Shown here one piece after another: positions 9,787-19,646 of a DNA stretch of 64,000 nucleotides (the stretch's first letter is position 1; every line of letters begins with the position of its first letter). The notes under the pieces are model-generated. The model was not told the DNA's origin. It did not search any database and saw only the letters and a list, made by a program, of their open reading frames with translations. The translations under genes and the position numbers were made by a program. This DNA comes from Rubrivivax sp. (GTDB taxonomy: Bacteria; Pseudomonadota; Gammaproteobacteria; Burkholderiales; Burkholderiaceae_C), in assembly GCA_030653385.1 (NCBI GenBank), contig JAURZM010000037.1:49491-113490 (forward strand), given 5' to 3'.

Positions 9787-12155
9787 CGGGCAGCCTGATC
9801 GGCCATCACGGCCATCACCGCGCGCAAGATGGCCTCGCTGGTGGCAGGTGCCTGCAGCGGCGGGTCCACCCGGTGCCCGCCCACGGCCGAGACGGCGTCG
9901 CGGATCGCAAAAAACACGCTGAAGGGCAACAGCAGCGGCGGTTCACCGACGGCCTTGCTGCGGTGGATGCTGTCGTGCACGTTGTCACGGTCGAACAGGC
10001 GCGTGCGCAGGTCGGCCGGGCAGTCGTTGGCGGTGGGGATCTTGTAGGTGCTGGGGGCGTGGGTGCTCAGCAGGCCGGCCTTCGGCGAACCATCGGCCGG
10101 GTGCCAGACCAGTTCTTCCATCGTCAGCCAGCCCATGCCCTGGATGAAGGCCCCTTCGATCTGGCCGATGTCGATGGCCGGGTTCAGCGAACGGCCGGCG
10201 TCGTGCAGGATGTCGGCGCGCAGCAGCTTCCATTCGCCGGTGAGCGTGTCGACGATCACCTCGCTGACCGCCGCCCCATAGGCGAAGTAGTGGAAGGGCC
10301 GGCCCTGCATGGTGTTGCGGTCCCAGCTGAGGCCGGGCGTGGCGTAGAAACCGTCGCTCCACAGTTGCACCCGTGCGAAGTAGGCGGCGTTGACCACCTC
10401 TTCGAAGGTCAGGCGTTGGCTGCCAACATGCACCTGGCCGTGTGCAAACTGAACGTCGGCAGCCGCGCCGCCCCAGTGCTGCGCGGCAAACGCGGCCAGG
10501 CGTTTGCGCACCTGTCGAGCCGCGTCCTGTGCGGCCTTGCCGTTCAAGTCACTGCCCGTGCTGGCCGCGGTGGCCGAGGTGTTGGCGACCTTCTGCGTGT
10601 CGGTGGCCGTGCAGCGCACACGTGCCAGGTCGATGCCGAGTTCGTGCGCCACGACCTGGGCCACCTTGGTGTTCAGGCCCTGGCCCATCTCGGTGCCGCC
10701 GTGATTCACGAGCACGCTGCCGTCGGTGTAGACATGCACCAGCGCGCCGGCCTGGTTCAGGTGCGTGACGTTGAAGCTGATGCCGAACTTCAGCGGTGTC
10801 AGCGCGATGCCCTTCTTCAGCACTTCGCTGCCGGCGTTGAAGCCTGCGATGGCCTCGCGCCGCTGTGCGTAGTGGCTGTCGGTTTCCAGTTGCGCCACCA
10901 CCTCGTGCACGATGTTGTCGTCCACCGTCTGGCCATAAGGCGTGACGTTGTGGGACGTGGTGCCGTAGAGGTTGGCGCGGCGCACGGCCAAGGGGTCGAG
11001 GCCCAGCCGGCGGGCGACGCTGTCCAGCAGATACTCGACGGCAATCGCCCCTTGCGGGCCACCGAAGCCGCGGAACGCCGTGTTCGACTGCGTGTTTGTC
11101 TTGCCGCTGAAGCCGTGCAAGGCCACGTGGGGCAGCCAGTAGGCGTTGTCGAAGTGGCACAGCGCACGGGTCATCACCGGACCCGACAGATCGGCCGAAT
11201 GACCCGCGCGCGAGACCATCGTCACTTCGGCGCCCAGGATGCGGCCTTCGTCGTCGAAGCCGGCTTCGACTTCGTAGTGGAAACAGTGGCGGCGACCGGT
11301 GATCATGAAGTCGTCGTCGCGGTCCACCCGCAGCTTCACCGGCGCACGCGAGCGCACGGCCGCCACGGCGGCCACACACGCAAACAGCGCACTCTGCGAT
11401 TCCTTGCCGCCGAAGCCGCCGCCCATGCGCCGGCACTCGACATGCACCGCGTGCGCCGGGCGCTTCAGGGCGTGCGCCACCAGGTGCTGCATCTCGCTGG
11501 GGTGCTGCGTGCTGCAGAGAACCTTCATGCCCCGGTCTTCGGTGGGCACGGCGTAGCTGATCTGGCCTTCCAGATAAAACTGCTCCTGGCCGCCGACGTC
11601 GAAGGTGGTCTGGATGTGGTGCGGCGCTGCGGCGATGGCGGCGTGTGCGTCGCCGCGGCTCAGGTGCATGGGTGGCACGACGTACTGCTGCGCTTCGTGT
11701 GCGGCCTGCGGCGTCAGGATGGGCGGCAGTGCACGCGCACGCACCGCCTGTTTGGCCAGCGCGGCCGCGCGGCGTGCGGCGTCGCGGGTGGTGGCGATGA
11801 CGGCAAACACCGGCTGGCCCATGTAACGCAGCGTGTCACCCACTTCGCCGGCCAGGATGGGGTCGTCGTGCACCAGCGCGCCGCAGTCGTTGTCACCGGG
11901 AATGTCGCGTGCCGAGAACACATCCACGACACCGGGTTGTCGGCGGATGAGGTCCAGATCCAGCGCTTCGATGACGCCATGCGCCAGCGGCGACAGCCCC
12001 AGCGCCGCGTGCAAGGTGCCGGCCAGTTCGGGCAGGTCGTCGGTGTAGGGCGCAGCGCCGGCCACGTGCAGGTGCGCACTTTCGTGTGGGCGGCTGGTGC
12101 CCACCTGCTGGAAGGGCTTGGACAGTTCGGGCGGCAGATCGATGGGCTTGTTCAT
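9783..12155 (-). CDS. xdhB: xanthine dehydrogenase molybdenum-binding subunit XdhB
   Basis: This 790-residue subunit oxidises hypoxanthine and xanthine to urate at a molybdopterin centre. The expected motifs are present: GQEQFYLEGQ (cofactor Gln), MGGGFGGKE, FRGFGGPQG (substrate Arg region), the C-terminal Gly/Gln-rich segment NHGGTEMGQG, and KAVGEPPLLL, which contains the catalytic base Glu. The start is ATG 12155 behind GGAGG; a GTG one codon upstream is possible. The start shares a base with the xdhA stop (TGATG), typical of translational coupling. Length and motif order match the bacterial two-subunit enzymes. Confidence 0.96.
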   Translation of the reverse strand: MNKPIDLPPELSKPFQQVGTSRPHESAHLHVAGAAPYTDDLPELAGTLHAALGLSPLAHGVIEALDLDLIRRQPGVVDVFSARDIPGDNDCGALVHDDPILAGEVGDTLRYMGQPVFAVIATTRDAARRAAALAKQAVRARALPPILTPQAAHEAQQYVVPPMHLSRGDAHAAIAAAPHHIQTTFDVGGQEQFYLEGQISYAVPTEDRGMKVLCSTQHPSEMQHLVAHALKRPAHAVHVECRRMGGGFGGKESQSALFACVAAVAAVRSRAPVKLRVDRDDDFMITGRRHCFHYEVEAGFDDEGRILGAEVTMVSRAGHSADLSGPVMTRALCHFDNAYWLPHVALHGFSGKTNTQSNTAFRGFGGPQGAIAVEYLLDSVARRLGLDPLAVRRANLYGTTSHNVTPYGQTVDDNIVHEVVAQLETDSHYAQRREAIAGFNAGSEVLKKGIALTPLKFGISFNVTHLNQAGALVHVYTDGSVLVNHGGTEMGQGLNTKVAQVVAHELGIDLARVRCTATDTQKVANTSATAASTGSDLNGKAAQDAARQVRKRLAAFAAQHWGGAAADVQFAHGQVHVGSQRLTFEEVVNAAYFARVQLWSDGFYATPGLSWDRNTMQGRPFHYFAYGAAVSEVIVDTLTGEWKLLRADILHDAGRSLNPAIDIGQIEGAFIQGMGWLTMEELVWHPADGSPKAGLLSTHAPSTYKIPTANDCPADLRTRLFDRDNVHDSIHRSKAVGEPPLLLPFSVFFAIRDAVSAVGGHRVDPPLQAPATSEAILRAVMAVMADQAAR

Positions 12156-13633
12156 CACACCACCTCCGGGCGGGCCCAGACGCTGACTTCGGATTCGGTC
12201 AGTGGCTTGGCGGGCCGGGTTTCCAGCCAGAAGCGGCGCAAGAGGTTCTGCGCCACTTGCAGGCGGTAGCTGGCGCTGGCGCGCATGTCGGTCAGGGGCT
12301 TGAAGTCCTGCGCCAGCGCGGCCTGTGCGGCTTGCAGGCTGCTTTCGTTCCAGACCTGGCCCAACAGCGCCGCTTCGGCTTGCGCCGCGCGTTTGACGGT
12401 GCCGGCGAGTCCGCCCCAGGCCAGGCGCACAGCGGCGATGCGATCACCGTCCAGGCGCAAGGACAGCGCGGCGCACACCGCCGAGATGTCGCAGTCGAAA
12501 CGTTTGCTGATCTTGTAGACACGCACCTGCGCAGCGGCAGCTGGGTCGGGCCGCGGCACTTCCACGCTGTGCAAGAACTCGCCTGGCTCGAGGCGGTTTT
12601 TCATGTAGTCGACGTAGAAGTCCTCCAGCGCCATGCGCCGCTGCAGCGCGCCACGTTGCAGCACCAGCGTGGCACCCAAGGCGATCAGCGCCGGCGCTGA
12701 ATCACCGATGGGCGAACCGTTGGCGACGTTGCCGCCCATGGTGCCGGCGTGGCGGATGGGCAGCGATGCAAAACGCAGCCACACGTCGCGCAGCGTGGGC
12801 CAGTCGGCCACCAGGGCCTGCCAGGCGCTTTGCAGGCTGGCGGCGGCACCGATGGTGATGTGGTGTTCGGCCACGGTCACCGTTTTCAGCTCGGCCACCT
12901 CGTTGATCGAGATCAGCTCACCCAGGTCGCGGAACTGCTTCGTCACCCACAAACCCATGTCGGTGCTGCCGGCCAGCACCTTGGCCTGAGGCAGCGACTC
13001 GCGCAGCGCCGCGAAGTCGGCCAGGCAACGCGGGGCATGGAAACCGGCCGCTGTGTGCAGCGGTGGGTCTTGCGCCAGCGACTTCAGTGCTTCCACCACC
13101 GGCTGGCGCGCCAGCGGCACCGCAGGCGCCTGGAACATCTGCTGACCGGCATCCAGGATCGGCCGGTAGCCCGTGCAGCGGCACAGATTGCCCGACAGGT
13201 CGTCGGCCAGTTGCTGCCGCGTGGGCACGGTGCCGGCTTGCTGGTGGCCTTCGTAGCAGGCCCACAGGCTCATCACGAAGCCCGGTGTGCAGAAGCCGCA
13301 CTGCGACGCATGGCAGGCCACCAGGCTCTGTTGCACCGGGTGCAGCGACGCCGGGGCGGCAGACAGGTCTTCCACCGTGAACAGCGCCTTGCCGTCCAGC
13401 GTGGGCAGGAACTGGATGCAGGCGTTCACCGGCTGCAGCGCCAGTTCGCCGCTGGCGTCCAGCGTGCCCAGCACCACGGTGCAGGCGCCGCAGTCACCTT
13501 CGGCGCAACCTTCCTTGGTGCCGGTGCAACGTGCATCTTCGCGCAGCCACTGCAACACGCTGCGGGTGCTGGATGGCTCGTCGATCTGCACCACCTGGCC
13601 TTGATGGAAAAAGCGCAAGGGACGTGTGTTCAT
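12155..13633 (-). CDS. xdhA: xanthine dehydrogenase small subunit XdhA (2Fe-2S and FAD)
   Basis: The ATG at 13633 was preferred over an upstream start because the ferredoxin domain begins immediately. The 492 residues comprise a plant-type 2Fe-2S domain (C43, C48, C51 and the Cys in VNACIQF), a second 2Fe-2S domain (QCGFCTPG and NLCRCTGYRP) and, from about residue 190, an FAD-binding domain (LAGSTDMGL, TMGGNVANGSP) that passes electrons to NAD+. It forms the enzyme with XdhB. It is first in the xdhABC operon and is transcribed away from the LysR gene, so that regulator very likely controls it. Confidence 0.96.
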   Translation of the reverse strand: MNTRPLRFFHQGQVVQIDEPSSTRSVLQWLREDARCTGTKEGCAEGDCGACTVVLGTLDASGELALQPVNACIQFLPTLDGKALFTVEDLSAAPASLHPVQQSLVACHASQCGFCTPGFVMSLWACYEGHQQAGTVPTRQQLADDLSGNLCRCTGYRPILDAGQQMFQAPAVPLARQPVVEALKSLAQDPPLHTAAGFHAPRCLADFAALRESLPQAKVLAGSTDMGLWVTKQFRDLGELISINEVAELKTVTVAEHHITIGAAASLQSAWQALVADWPTLRDVWLRFASLPIRHAGTMGGNVANGSPIGDSAPALIALGATLVLQRGALQRRMALEDFYVDYMKNRLEPGEFLHSVEVPRPDPAAAAQVRVYKISKRFDCDISAVCAALSLRLDGDRIAAVRLAWGGLAGTVKRAAQAEAALLGQVWNESSLQAAQAALAQDFKPLTDMRASASYRLQVAQNLLRRFWLETRPAKPLTESEVSVWARPEVV

Positions 13634-13730
13634 GGTGGCTGGCCGTTCTGACTGGGACTTACCCGGAAGGTAGCGTGCTGCGTGCTTGGTGGAATACACC
13701 AATCGCCATACTATCTATCCACGGAACCGT
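13634..13730. promoter_or_regulatory. divergent promoter region between xdhA and the LysR gene
   Basis: The 97 bases separate two divergent genes and are locally AT-rich near 13690-13720. An inverted repeat CATAC (13707-13711) and GTATG (13729-13733), 17 bases apart, reaches into the LysR start codon, so a protein bound there could block its own translation start or promoter. LysR proteins usually bind T-N11-A-type dyads in such divergent regions. The assignment rests on position and on this short repeat only. Confidence 0.4.
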
Positions 13731-14711
13731 ATGGCCATGAGACCCGACTTCGACACCATAGACCTCCATCTCATCCGCGTCTTGCACACCGTGATCCACG
13801 AACGCAGTGTCTCGCGCGCCGCCGTCAAGCTGGCCAGCACCCAGCCTGCGGTCAGCGCCCAGCTCAAGCGCCTGCGGGCGCTGACGGGAGACCCGCTGCT
13901 GGTGCGTGCCGGCCAGCAGATGCAGCCCACCGAAACCGCCTTGCAATTGCTGGACCCGGCCGCCCGCATGCTGCAAGACGCCGAACGCCTGTTCAGCCGC
14001 CACGGCCGCCTGCTGCGCAAGGCCCCCTTCGACGCCGCTGGCGCGCAGACGCTGTTCCGCGTCGCCGCCAGCGACTACCTCGACCCGTTTTTCCTGCCGC
14101 GCCTGGTGACCCACATCAAACGGGTTGCGCCCGGTGTGCGGCTGGAACTGATGCCGCTGACGCAGGACTACGACTACCGCCGCCACCTGGCTGCCGGCGA
14201 TGTCGACCTGGTCATCGGCAACTGGCTGCAGCCACCCGAAGAACTGCACCTGGGCCGCCTGCTCAGCGACGAAGTGGTGTGCCTGGTGGCCGCCGACCAC
14301 CCCAGCGCGGGCAAAAACTGGACGGTGCAGAAGTACTTGGACAACGAACACGTGGCACCCATGCCCATGAGCCCGGGCGCCTTGGGTGTGATCGACGAAC
14401 ACCTGCACGCTGCCGGGGTGCAGCGCCACATCGTGGTGCGGGCTTCGCACTTCAGCCTGATCCCGTTGATGGTGGCCGGCAGCCTGCTGGTGCTGACCAC
14501 CGGGCGTCTGTTCTGCAGCCGCTACGTGGGCACGCTGCCGGTGAAGATCGTGCGCTGCCCGGTGGCCTTTCCGCCGCTCACCTACTACCAGCTGTGGCAC
14601 GAGCTCACGCACCAGGCCCCCAGCATGCGCTGGTTCCGCGAGCAGGTGCGCGAGGTGGCCCGTGGCCTGTCGCAAACCGGGCTGAACGCACCGGGCACGG
14701 CGGCTGCATGA
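13731..14711 (+). CDS. LysR-family regulator, probable regulator of purine genes
   Basis: The start is placed at ATG 13731; an ATG two codons on and a TTG at 13686 are alternatives. The 326 residues begin with a LysR helix-turn-helix: LHLIRVLHTVIHERSVSRAA, then STQPAVSAQLKRLR and GDPLLVRAG. A periplasmic-binding-protein-like effector domain follows from about residue 95 (LFRVAASDY, then VDLVIGNW). It sits between divergent xdhABC and guaD plus the importer, so a purine is the likely co-inducer. This inference comes from context, not from the effector pocket. Confidence 0.88.
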   Translation: MAMRPDFDTIDLHLIRVLHTVIHERSVSRAAVKLASTQPAVSAQLKRLRALTGDPLLVRAGQQMQPTETALQLLDPAARMLQDAERLFSRHGRLLRKAPFDAAGAQTLFRVAASDYLDPFFLPRLVTHIKRVAPGVRLELMPLTQDYDYRRHLAAGDVDLVIGNWLQPPEELHLGRLLSDEVVCLVAADHPSAGKNWTVQKYLDNEHVAPMPMSPGALGVIDEHLHAAGVQRHIVVRASHFSLIPLMVAGSLLVLTTGRLFCSRYVGTLPVKIVRCPVAFPPLTYYQLWHELTHQAPSMRWFREQVREVARGLSQTGLNAPGTAAA

Positions 14712-14735
14712 AGGCCGGCTGATGAGATCACTTTC

Positions 14736-16028
14736 ATGAAAGCCATCCAGGCCGACCTGCTGGACTTCACGGCAGAACCCGACTGGGGCGACACCCAGAG
14801 CCCGGCCGTGCGCTGGCGGCCGGCGCACTGGCTGCTGGTGGGCGACGACGGCCGCATCGCCGGTGTGCAGGCCGAAGCGCCGGATGCCGGCGTCCAGCGG
14901 CTCGACCACCGCGGCCGCCTGCTGATGCCGGGTTTCATCGACACGCATGTGCACAGCCCGCAGATCGGCGTGATGGCCAGCTACGGCACCGAGTTGCTGG
15001 ACTGGCTGAACACCTACACCTTTCCGGCCGAAACCGCGTGGGCCGACCCGGCCGTGGCGGCCGCCGGCAGCGCGCACTTCCTGGACGCCTTGCTGGCCCA
15101 CGGCACCACCTCGGCGGTGGTGTTTCCCACCGTGCACAAAACCTCGGCCGAGGCGCTGTTCGCCGCGGCCAGCGCACGTGGCATGCGCATCATCGGCGGC
15201 AAGGTGCTGATGGACCGCCACGCGCCGGCGGCCTTGATGGACAACGTGGCGCAGGCCGAACGCGACTGCATCGACCTCATCCAGCGCTGGCACGGCCAGG
15301 GCCGCAACAGCTACGCCGTGACGGTGCGTTTTGCGCCCACCAGCACAGCCGCGCAACTGGCCATGGCCGGTGAGCTGTGCCGCGCCGACCCCACGCTCTA
15401 CATGCAGACCCACGTGGCGGAAAACCGCGACGAGGTGCGCTGGGTGTCGCAGCTGTTTCCCTCTGCGCGCAGCTACCTGGACGTCTACGCCAGCGCCGGC
15501 CTGCTGCACCCGCGCAGCGTGCTGGCCCACGGCATCTGGCTGGATGCCGACGACCGCGCGGCGCTGCATCACAGCGGCGCACAGATTGCGTTCTGCCCCA
15601 GCAGCAACCTGTTCCTGGGCAGCGGGCTTTTCGACTGGCGCGCGACGGCGGCTGCGGGTGCCAAGGTCAGCATCGCCAGCGACGTGGGCGGTGGAACGTC
15701 CCTCAGCATGCAGCGCACGCTGGCCGACGGCTACAAGGTGCAGGCCATGGCTGGCCAGCGCCTGACGGCATGGAGCGCGCTGCACGCCGCCACCCGCGGA
15801 GCGGCGAACGCGCTGCACCTGGGCCACGAGATCGGCAGCCTGGACGTGGGCCGGGTGGCCGACCTGTGCATCTGGGACTGGTCGGTGGGCGCCGTCGACA
15901 CCCGCCGCCTGTCGATGGCGCGCGACTTGCATGAGCAGCTCTTTGCCTGGATGACGCTGTCCGACGAGCGCCACCTGGTCGGCACCTGGGTCGCCGGACA
16001 CAACAAGACCATGAGGAGCGCGGCATGA
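14736..16028 (+). CDS. guaD: guanine deaminase
   Basis: This 430-residue amidohydrolase converts guanine to xanthine, the substrate of the divergent xanthine dehydrogenase. The metal site is visible: HVH in PGFIDTHVHSPQIG, the His in QTHVAEN, the His in LAHGIW and the Asp in IASDVGGG. The HxHSPQ form and the FCPSSNLFLGSG segment are typical of GuaD rather than cytosine or adenosine deaminases. The start lies 24 bases after the LysR stop. Its stop overlaps the ABC ATPase start by 4 bases, so it heads an uptake and deamination operon. Confidence 0.94.
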   Translation: MKAIQADLLDFTAEPDWGDTQSPAVRWRPAHWLLVGDDGRIAGVQAEAPDAGVQRLDHRGRLLMPGFIDTHVHSPQIGVMASYGTELLDWLNTYTFPAETAWADPAVAAAGSAHFLDALLAHGTTSAVVFPTVHKTSAEALFAAASARGMRIIGGKVLMDRHAPAALMDNVAQAERDCIDLIQRWHGQGRNSYAVTVRFAPTSTAAQLAMAGELCRADPTLYMQTHVAENRDEVRWVSQLFPSARSYLDVYASAGLLHPRSVLAHGIWLDADDRAALHHSGAQIAFCPSSNLFLGSGLFDWRATAAAGAKVSIASDVGGGTSLSMQRTLADGYKVQAMAGQRLTAWSALHAATRGAANALHLGHEIGSLDVGRVADLCIWDWSVGAVDTRRLSMARDLHEQLFAWMTLSDERHLVGTWVAGHNKTMRSAA

Positions 16029-17569
16029 ACACACCAGCCCCTGCCCTGCGGCTGGAACTGCAGGGCATCAGCAAGCAGTACCCGGCGGTGCGCGCCAACG
16101 ACCAGGTGTCGCTGCGGGTCAAACCCGGCGAGATCCACGCCGTGCTGGGCGAAAACGGTGCCGGCAAGAGCACGATGATGAAGATCATCTACGGCGCCGT
16201 GCAGCCCGACGAGGGCCGCATCCTGTGGAACGGCGCGGCGGTCAAGGTCACGAGCCCGGCGCACGCGCGCAAGCTGGGCATCAGCATGGTCTACCAGCAC
16301 TTCAGCCTGTTCGACACGCTGACGGCGGCAGAAAACGTCTGGCTCGGCCTGGACAAGTCGCTGACGCTGCCACAGGTGGCGCAGCGCATCGACGAGGTGG
16401 CGCACACCTACGGTCTGGACGTCGAGCCGCAGCGGCCGGTGCACACGCTCAGCGTCGGCGAAAGGCAGCGTGTCGAGATCGTGCGGGCGCTGCTGACCCG
16501 CCCGCAGCTGCTGATCCTGGACGAACCGACGAGTGTGTTGACGCCCCAGGCGGTCGACAAGCTCTTCGTCACGCTGCGCAAGCTCAGCGACGGCGGCTGC
16601 AGCATCCTGTACATCAGCCACAAGTTGGACGAGATACGCGCGTTGTGCCACCACTGCACGGTGCTGCGTGGGGGCAAGGTCACGGGTGAGGTCGACCCCG
16701 GCCTGGAAAGCAATGCCAGTCTGTCCAAGTTGATGATCGGCGCCGAGCCGCCGCAGTTGCAGCACCGCGAAGCCAAGACCGGTGCCGCCGTGCTGACGGT
16801 GAACGCCCTGAGCCTGGCCAAGCAGGACCCGTTTGGCATGGACCTGCACGGCATGGGCTTCGAGGTGCGTGCCGGCGAAATCGTCGGCGTGGCCGGTGTC
16901 TCGGGCAACGGCCAGCAGGAACTGATGGCCGCGCTGTCGGGCGAAGATCCGCGTGCCGCGGCCGGCAGCATCACGATGAACGGCACTGACATCTCGCAGG
17001 CCAGCCCGGTCAAGCGCCGTGAACTCGGCCTGCACTTCGTGCCCGAAGAGCGCCTGGGCCGCGGCGCGGTGCCGACCTTGAGCCTGGCGGAAAACACGCT
17101 GCTCACCCGCACCGAAACCGTGTCGAAAAGCGGATGGATCGCCACCGGCCGGGTGCAACGCCTGGCCGAAGACCTGATCGCACGTTTCAACGTCAAGGCC
17201 GGCGGTGCCGGTGCTGCGGCCAAGAGCCTGAGCGGCGGCAATCTGCAGAAATTTCTCGTCGGTCGCGAGATTGCGGCCAACCCGAAACTGCTGATCGTGA
17301 GCCAGCCGACCTGGGGTGTGGACGTGGGCGCGGCGGCGCAGATCCGCGGTGAACTGCTGAAGCTGCGCGACGAAGGTTGCGCGCTGCTGGTGGTGAGCGA
17401 AGAGCTCGACGAGCTGTTCGAGATCAGCGACCGGCTGATCGTCATCGCCAAGGGCAAGCTGTCGCCCAGTGTGCCCACGGCGCAGGCCACCATCGAACAG
17501 ATCGGCGAATGGATGTCGGGCTTGTGGGATGCACAGCCGGCACCTGCTGCAGCGGAGGCCCGACCATGA
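16025..17569 (+). CDS. ABC importer ATP-binding protein, double ATPase (BMP/nucleoside type)
   Basis: The 514 residues carry two ABC domains. The first has Walker A GENGAGKST, signature LSVGERQRV and Walker B LLILDEPTS. The second has a degenerate Walker A (GVSGNGQQE), signature LSGGNLQKF and LLIVSQPTW in place of a normal Walker B. This is the arrangement of RbsA/NupA-like proteins, in which mostly one site hydrolyses ATP. It powers the two permeases downstream. Overlaps of 4 bases with guaD and with the next gene indicate one operon. Guanine, xanthine or purine nucleosides are the likely cargo from context. Confidence 0.93.
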   Translation: MNTPAPALRLELQGISKQYPAVRANDQVSLRVKPGEIHAVLGENGAGKSTMMKIIYGAVQPDEGRILWNGAAVKVTSPAHARKLGISMVYQHFSLFDTLTAAENVWLGLDKSLTLPQVAQRIDEVAHTYGLDVEPQRPVHTLSVGERQRVEIVRALLTRPQLLILDEPTSVLTPQAVDKLFVTLRKLSDGGCSILYISHKLDEIRALCHHCTVLRGGKVTGEVDPGLESNASLSKLMIGAEPPQLQHREAKTGAAVLTVNALSLAKQDPFGMDLHGMGFEVRAGEIVGVAGVSGNGQQELMAALSGEDPRAAAGSITMNGTDISQASPVKRRELGLHFVPEERLGRGAVPTLSLAENTLLTRTETVSKSGWIATGRVQRLAEDLIARFNVKAGGAGAAAKSLSGGNLQKFLVGREIAANPKLLIVSQPTWGVDVGAAAQIRGELLKLRDEGCALLVVSEELDELFEISDRLIVIAKGKLSPSVPTAQATIEQIGEWMSGLWDAQPAPAAAEARP

Positions 17570-18654
17570 TCAAGCTCGAAGCCCGCCCCCAGCCTTCCAA
17601 GCTGATGTCGATAGCCAGCCCGCTGCTGGCGCTGGCCGTCACCGTGGTCATCGGTGTGCTGCTGTTTGTGATGCTGGGCAAGGACCCGGTGCGCGGGCTG
17701 CAGGTGTTTTTTGTCGAGCCGGTGAAAAACCTGTACCAGATCAGCGAGCTGTCGATCAAGGCCACGCCGCTGATCCTGATCGCGCTGGGGCTGGCAGTCT
17801 GCTACCGATCGAACGTGTGGAACATCGGCGCCGAAGGCCAGTTCATCATCGGTGCGCTGGCCGCCGGCTGGGTGGCCATGCAGGCCGGGCCCGACACGGC
17901 CTGGATGGGCAAGGGCATCGTCGTGCTGGTGCTGCTGGCCGGTGTGCTGGGGGGCATGTTCTGGGCCGCCATCGTGGCGCTGCTGCGTGATCGCGCGAAT
18001 GCCAACGAGATTTTGGTCAGCCTGATGCTGGTGTACGTGGCCGAAATGGTGCTGTCCTACCTGGTCTACGGGCCCTGGAAAGACCCGCAGGGCTACAACT
18101 TCCCGCAGACCATCACCTTCCTGGCCGACACGCGCATTCCGCGGCTGGTGCCGAACTTGCGCGCGCACATCGGCGTGATCATCGCGGCAGTGGCGGTGGT
18201 GGTGTTCTGGCTGTTCCTGTTCCGCACCTACCGGGGCTTTGCGCTGCAGGTGGGCGGGCTGGCGCCGGCAGCCGCGCGTTACGCAGGTTTTTCTTCGCGC
18301 AGTGCGCTGTGGACGGCGCTGCTGATCAGCGGCGGCATGGCGGGGCTGGCCGGTGGGCTGGAAGCGGCCGGGCCGCTGGGGCAGCTGTCGCCGTATGTGC
18401 CGGCCGGCTACGGCTTCGCGGCCATCATCGTGGCGTATGTGGGCAGGCTGCACCCGGTGGGCATCATCTTCTCGGGCCTGTTGATGAGCATGTTCTACAT
18501 CGGGGGTGAACTGGCGCAGTCGCGCATGGGCCTGCCAAAAAGCCTGACCGGGGTGTTCCAGGGACTGCTGCTGTTCACGCTGCTGGCGGCCGACACCTTG
18601 ATCCATTACCGCGTGCGCTGGCAGCGCAGCGCCCCCACCGTGAAGGCGGCCTGA
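17566..18654 (+). CDS. ABC importer permease 1 (BMP/nucleoside type)
   Basis: The ATG at 17566 overlaps the ATPase stop (ATGA) and gives 362 residues. There are about eight to ten hydrophobic segments, starting at LALAVTVVIGVLLFVML, and the permease-family loop NVWNIGAEGQFIIGALAAG, which is characteristic of the BPD_transp_2 group (YufP/NupB-like). A cytoplasmic EAA-like turn lies near GFAAIIVAYVGRLHP. It forms the membrane channel with the next gene product. Confidence 0.93.
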   Translation: MIKLEARPQPSKLMSIASPLLALAVTVVIGVLLFVMLGKDPVRGLQVFFVEPVKNLYQISELSIKATPLILIALGLAVCYRSNVWNIGAEGQFIIGALAAGWVAMQAGPDTAWMGKGIVVLVLLAGVLGGMFWAAIVALLRDRANANEILVSLMLVYVAEMVLSYLVYGPWKDPQGYNFPQTITFLADTRIPRLVPNLRAHIGVIIAAVAVVVFWLFLFRTYRGFALQVGGLAPAAARYAGFSSRSALWTALLISGGMAGLAGGLEAAGPLGQLSPYVPAGYGFAAIIVAYVGRLHPVGIIFSGLLMSMFYIGGELAQSRMGLPKSLTGVFQGLLLFTLLAADTLIHYRVRWQRSAPTVKAA

Positions 18655-18656
18655 AC

Positions 18657-19577
18657 ATGGACAGCTTCGCCCTGCTGCTGGCCGCCACGCTGAACGCCGG
18701 CACGGTGCTGGCGATTGCCGGCATCGGCCTGCTCATCAACGAACGTGCCGGCATCATCAACCTGGGTGCCGAAGGCATGATGCTGGTGGCCGCGATTGCG
18801 GGTTTTGCCACCGCGGTGAGCACCGGCAACGACTGGATCGCGTTTGGAGCCGGTGCCCTGGCCGGCGCGCTGATGGCCGCGGCCTTTGGTGTGCTCGTGA
18901 TCTGGCTCAACACCAACCAGGTGGCCAGCGGGCTGGCGCTCAGCCTTTTCGGCGCCGGATTTTCGGCCTTCGTGGGCATCGGCTTCGTGCAGGCCAAGAT
19001 CGGTGAACGCACGCAGTACGCGGTGCCGTGGCTGGCCGACATCCCCTTCATCGGCCCGGCGTTTTTCCGCCAGCACCCGATGGTCTACATCACCATCGCG
19101 CTGGTGATCGGCGTGGCCTGGTTCCTGTACCGCAGCCGCGCCGGGCTGGTGCTGCGCGCAGTGGGTGAATCACCCGAATCGGCGCATGCGCTGGGCTACC
19201 CGGTGCGGCGCATCCGCATGGGCGCGGTCATCGTCGGTGGTGCCCTCTGTGGTGTGGCCGGTGCCTACATCAGCGTCATCTACACACCGCTGTGGGTGCA
19301 GGGCATGGTGGCGGGCAAGGGCTGGATCGCGCTGGCCCTGACCACCTTTGCCACCTGGCGGCCGGCGCGGGTGCTGCTGGGTGCTTACCTGTTCGGCGGC
19401 GTGACGATGCTGCAATTCCATTTGCAAAGTCAGGGTGTGGACATTCCGAGCCAGTTCCTGACCATGCTGCCCTACCTGGCCACCATCGTCGTGCTGGTGC
19501 TGATCAGCCGCAACGCCGGTTGGATCAAGGCCAACATGCCAGCCAGCCTGGGCAAGCCCTTTTTCCCAGGGTCGTAG
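18657..19577 (+). CDS. ABC importer permease 2 (BMP/nucleoside type)
   Basis: This 306-residue permease starts 2 bases after the previous stop. It has the matching family loop AGIINLGAEGMMLVAA and about eight membrane segments, ending with MLPYLATIVVLVLISRN, as in YufQ/NupC-type partners. The pair is shorter and longer in the usual way (362 and 306 residues). It acts in the inner membrane with the ATPase and the lipoprotein receptor encoded on either side. Confidence 0.93.
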   Translation: MDSFALLLAATLNAGTVLAIAGIGLLINERAGIINLGAEGMMLVAAIAGFATAVSTGNDWIAFGAGALAGALMAAAFGVLVIWLNTNQVASGLALSLFGAGFSAFVGIGFVQAKIGERTQYAVPWLADIPFIGPAFFRQHPMVYITIALVIGVAWFLYRSRAGLVLRAVGESPESAHALGYPVRRIRMGAVIVGGALCGVAGAYISVIYTPLWVQGMVAGKGWIALALTTFATWRPARVLLGAYLFGGVTMLQFHLQSQGVDIPSQFLTMLPYLATIVVLVLISRNAGWIKANMPASLGKPFFPGS

Positions 19578-19646
19578 CGGCGGTTCTGCCGCGCGCACGC
19601 GCCATAATTTCACGTCCGTTGGACACCACCACAGGAGAGAGATTCC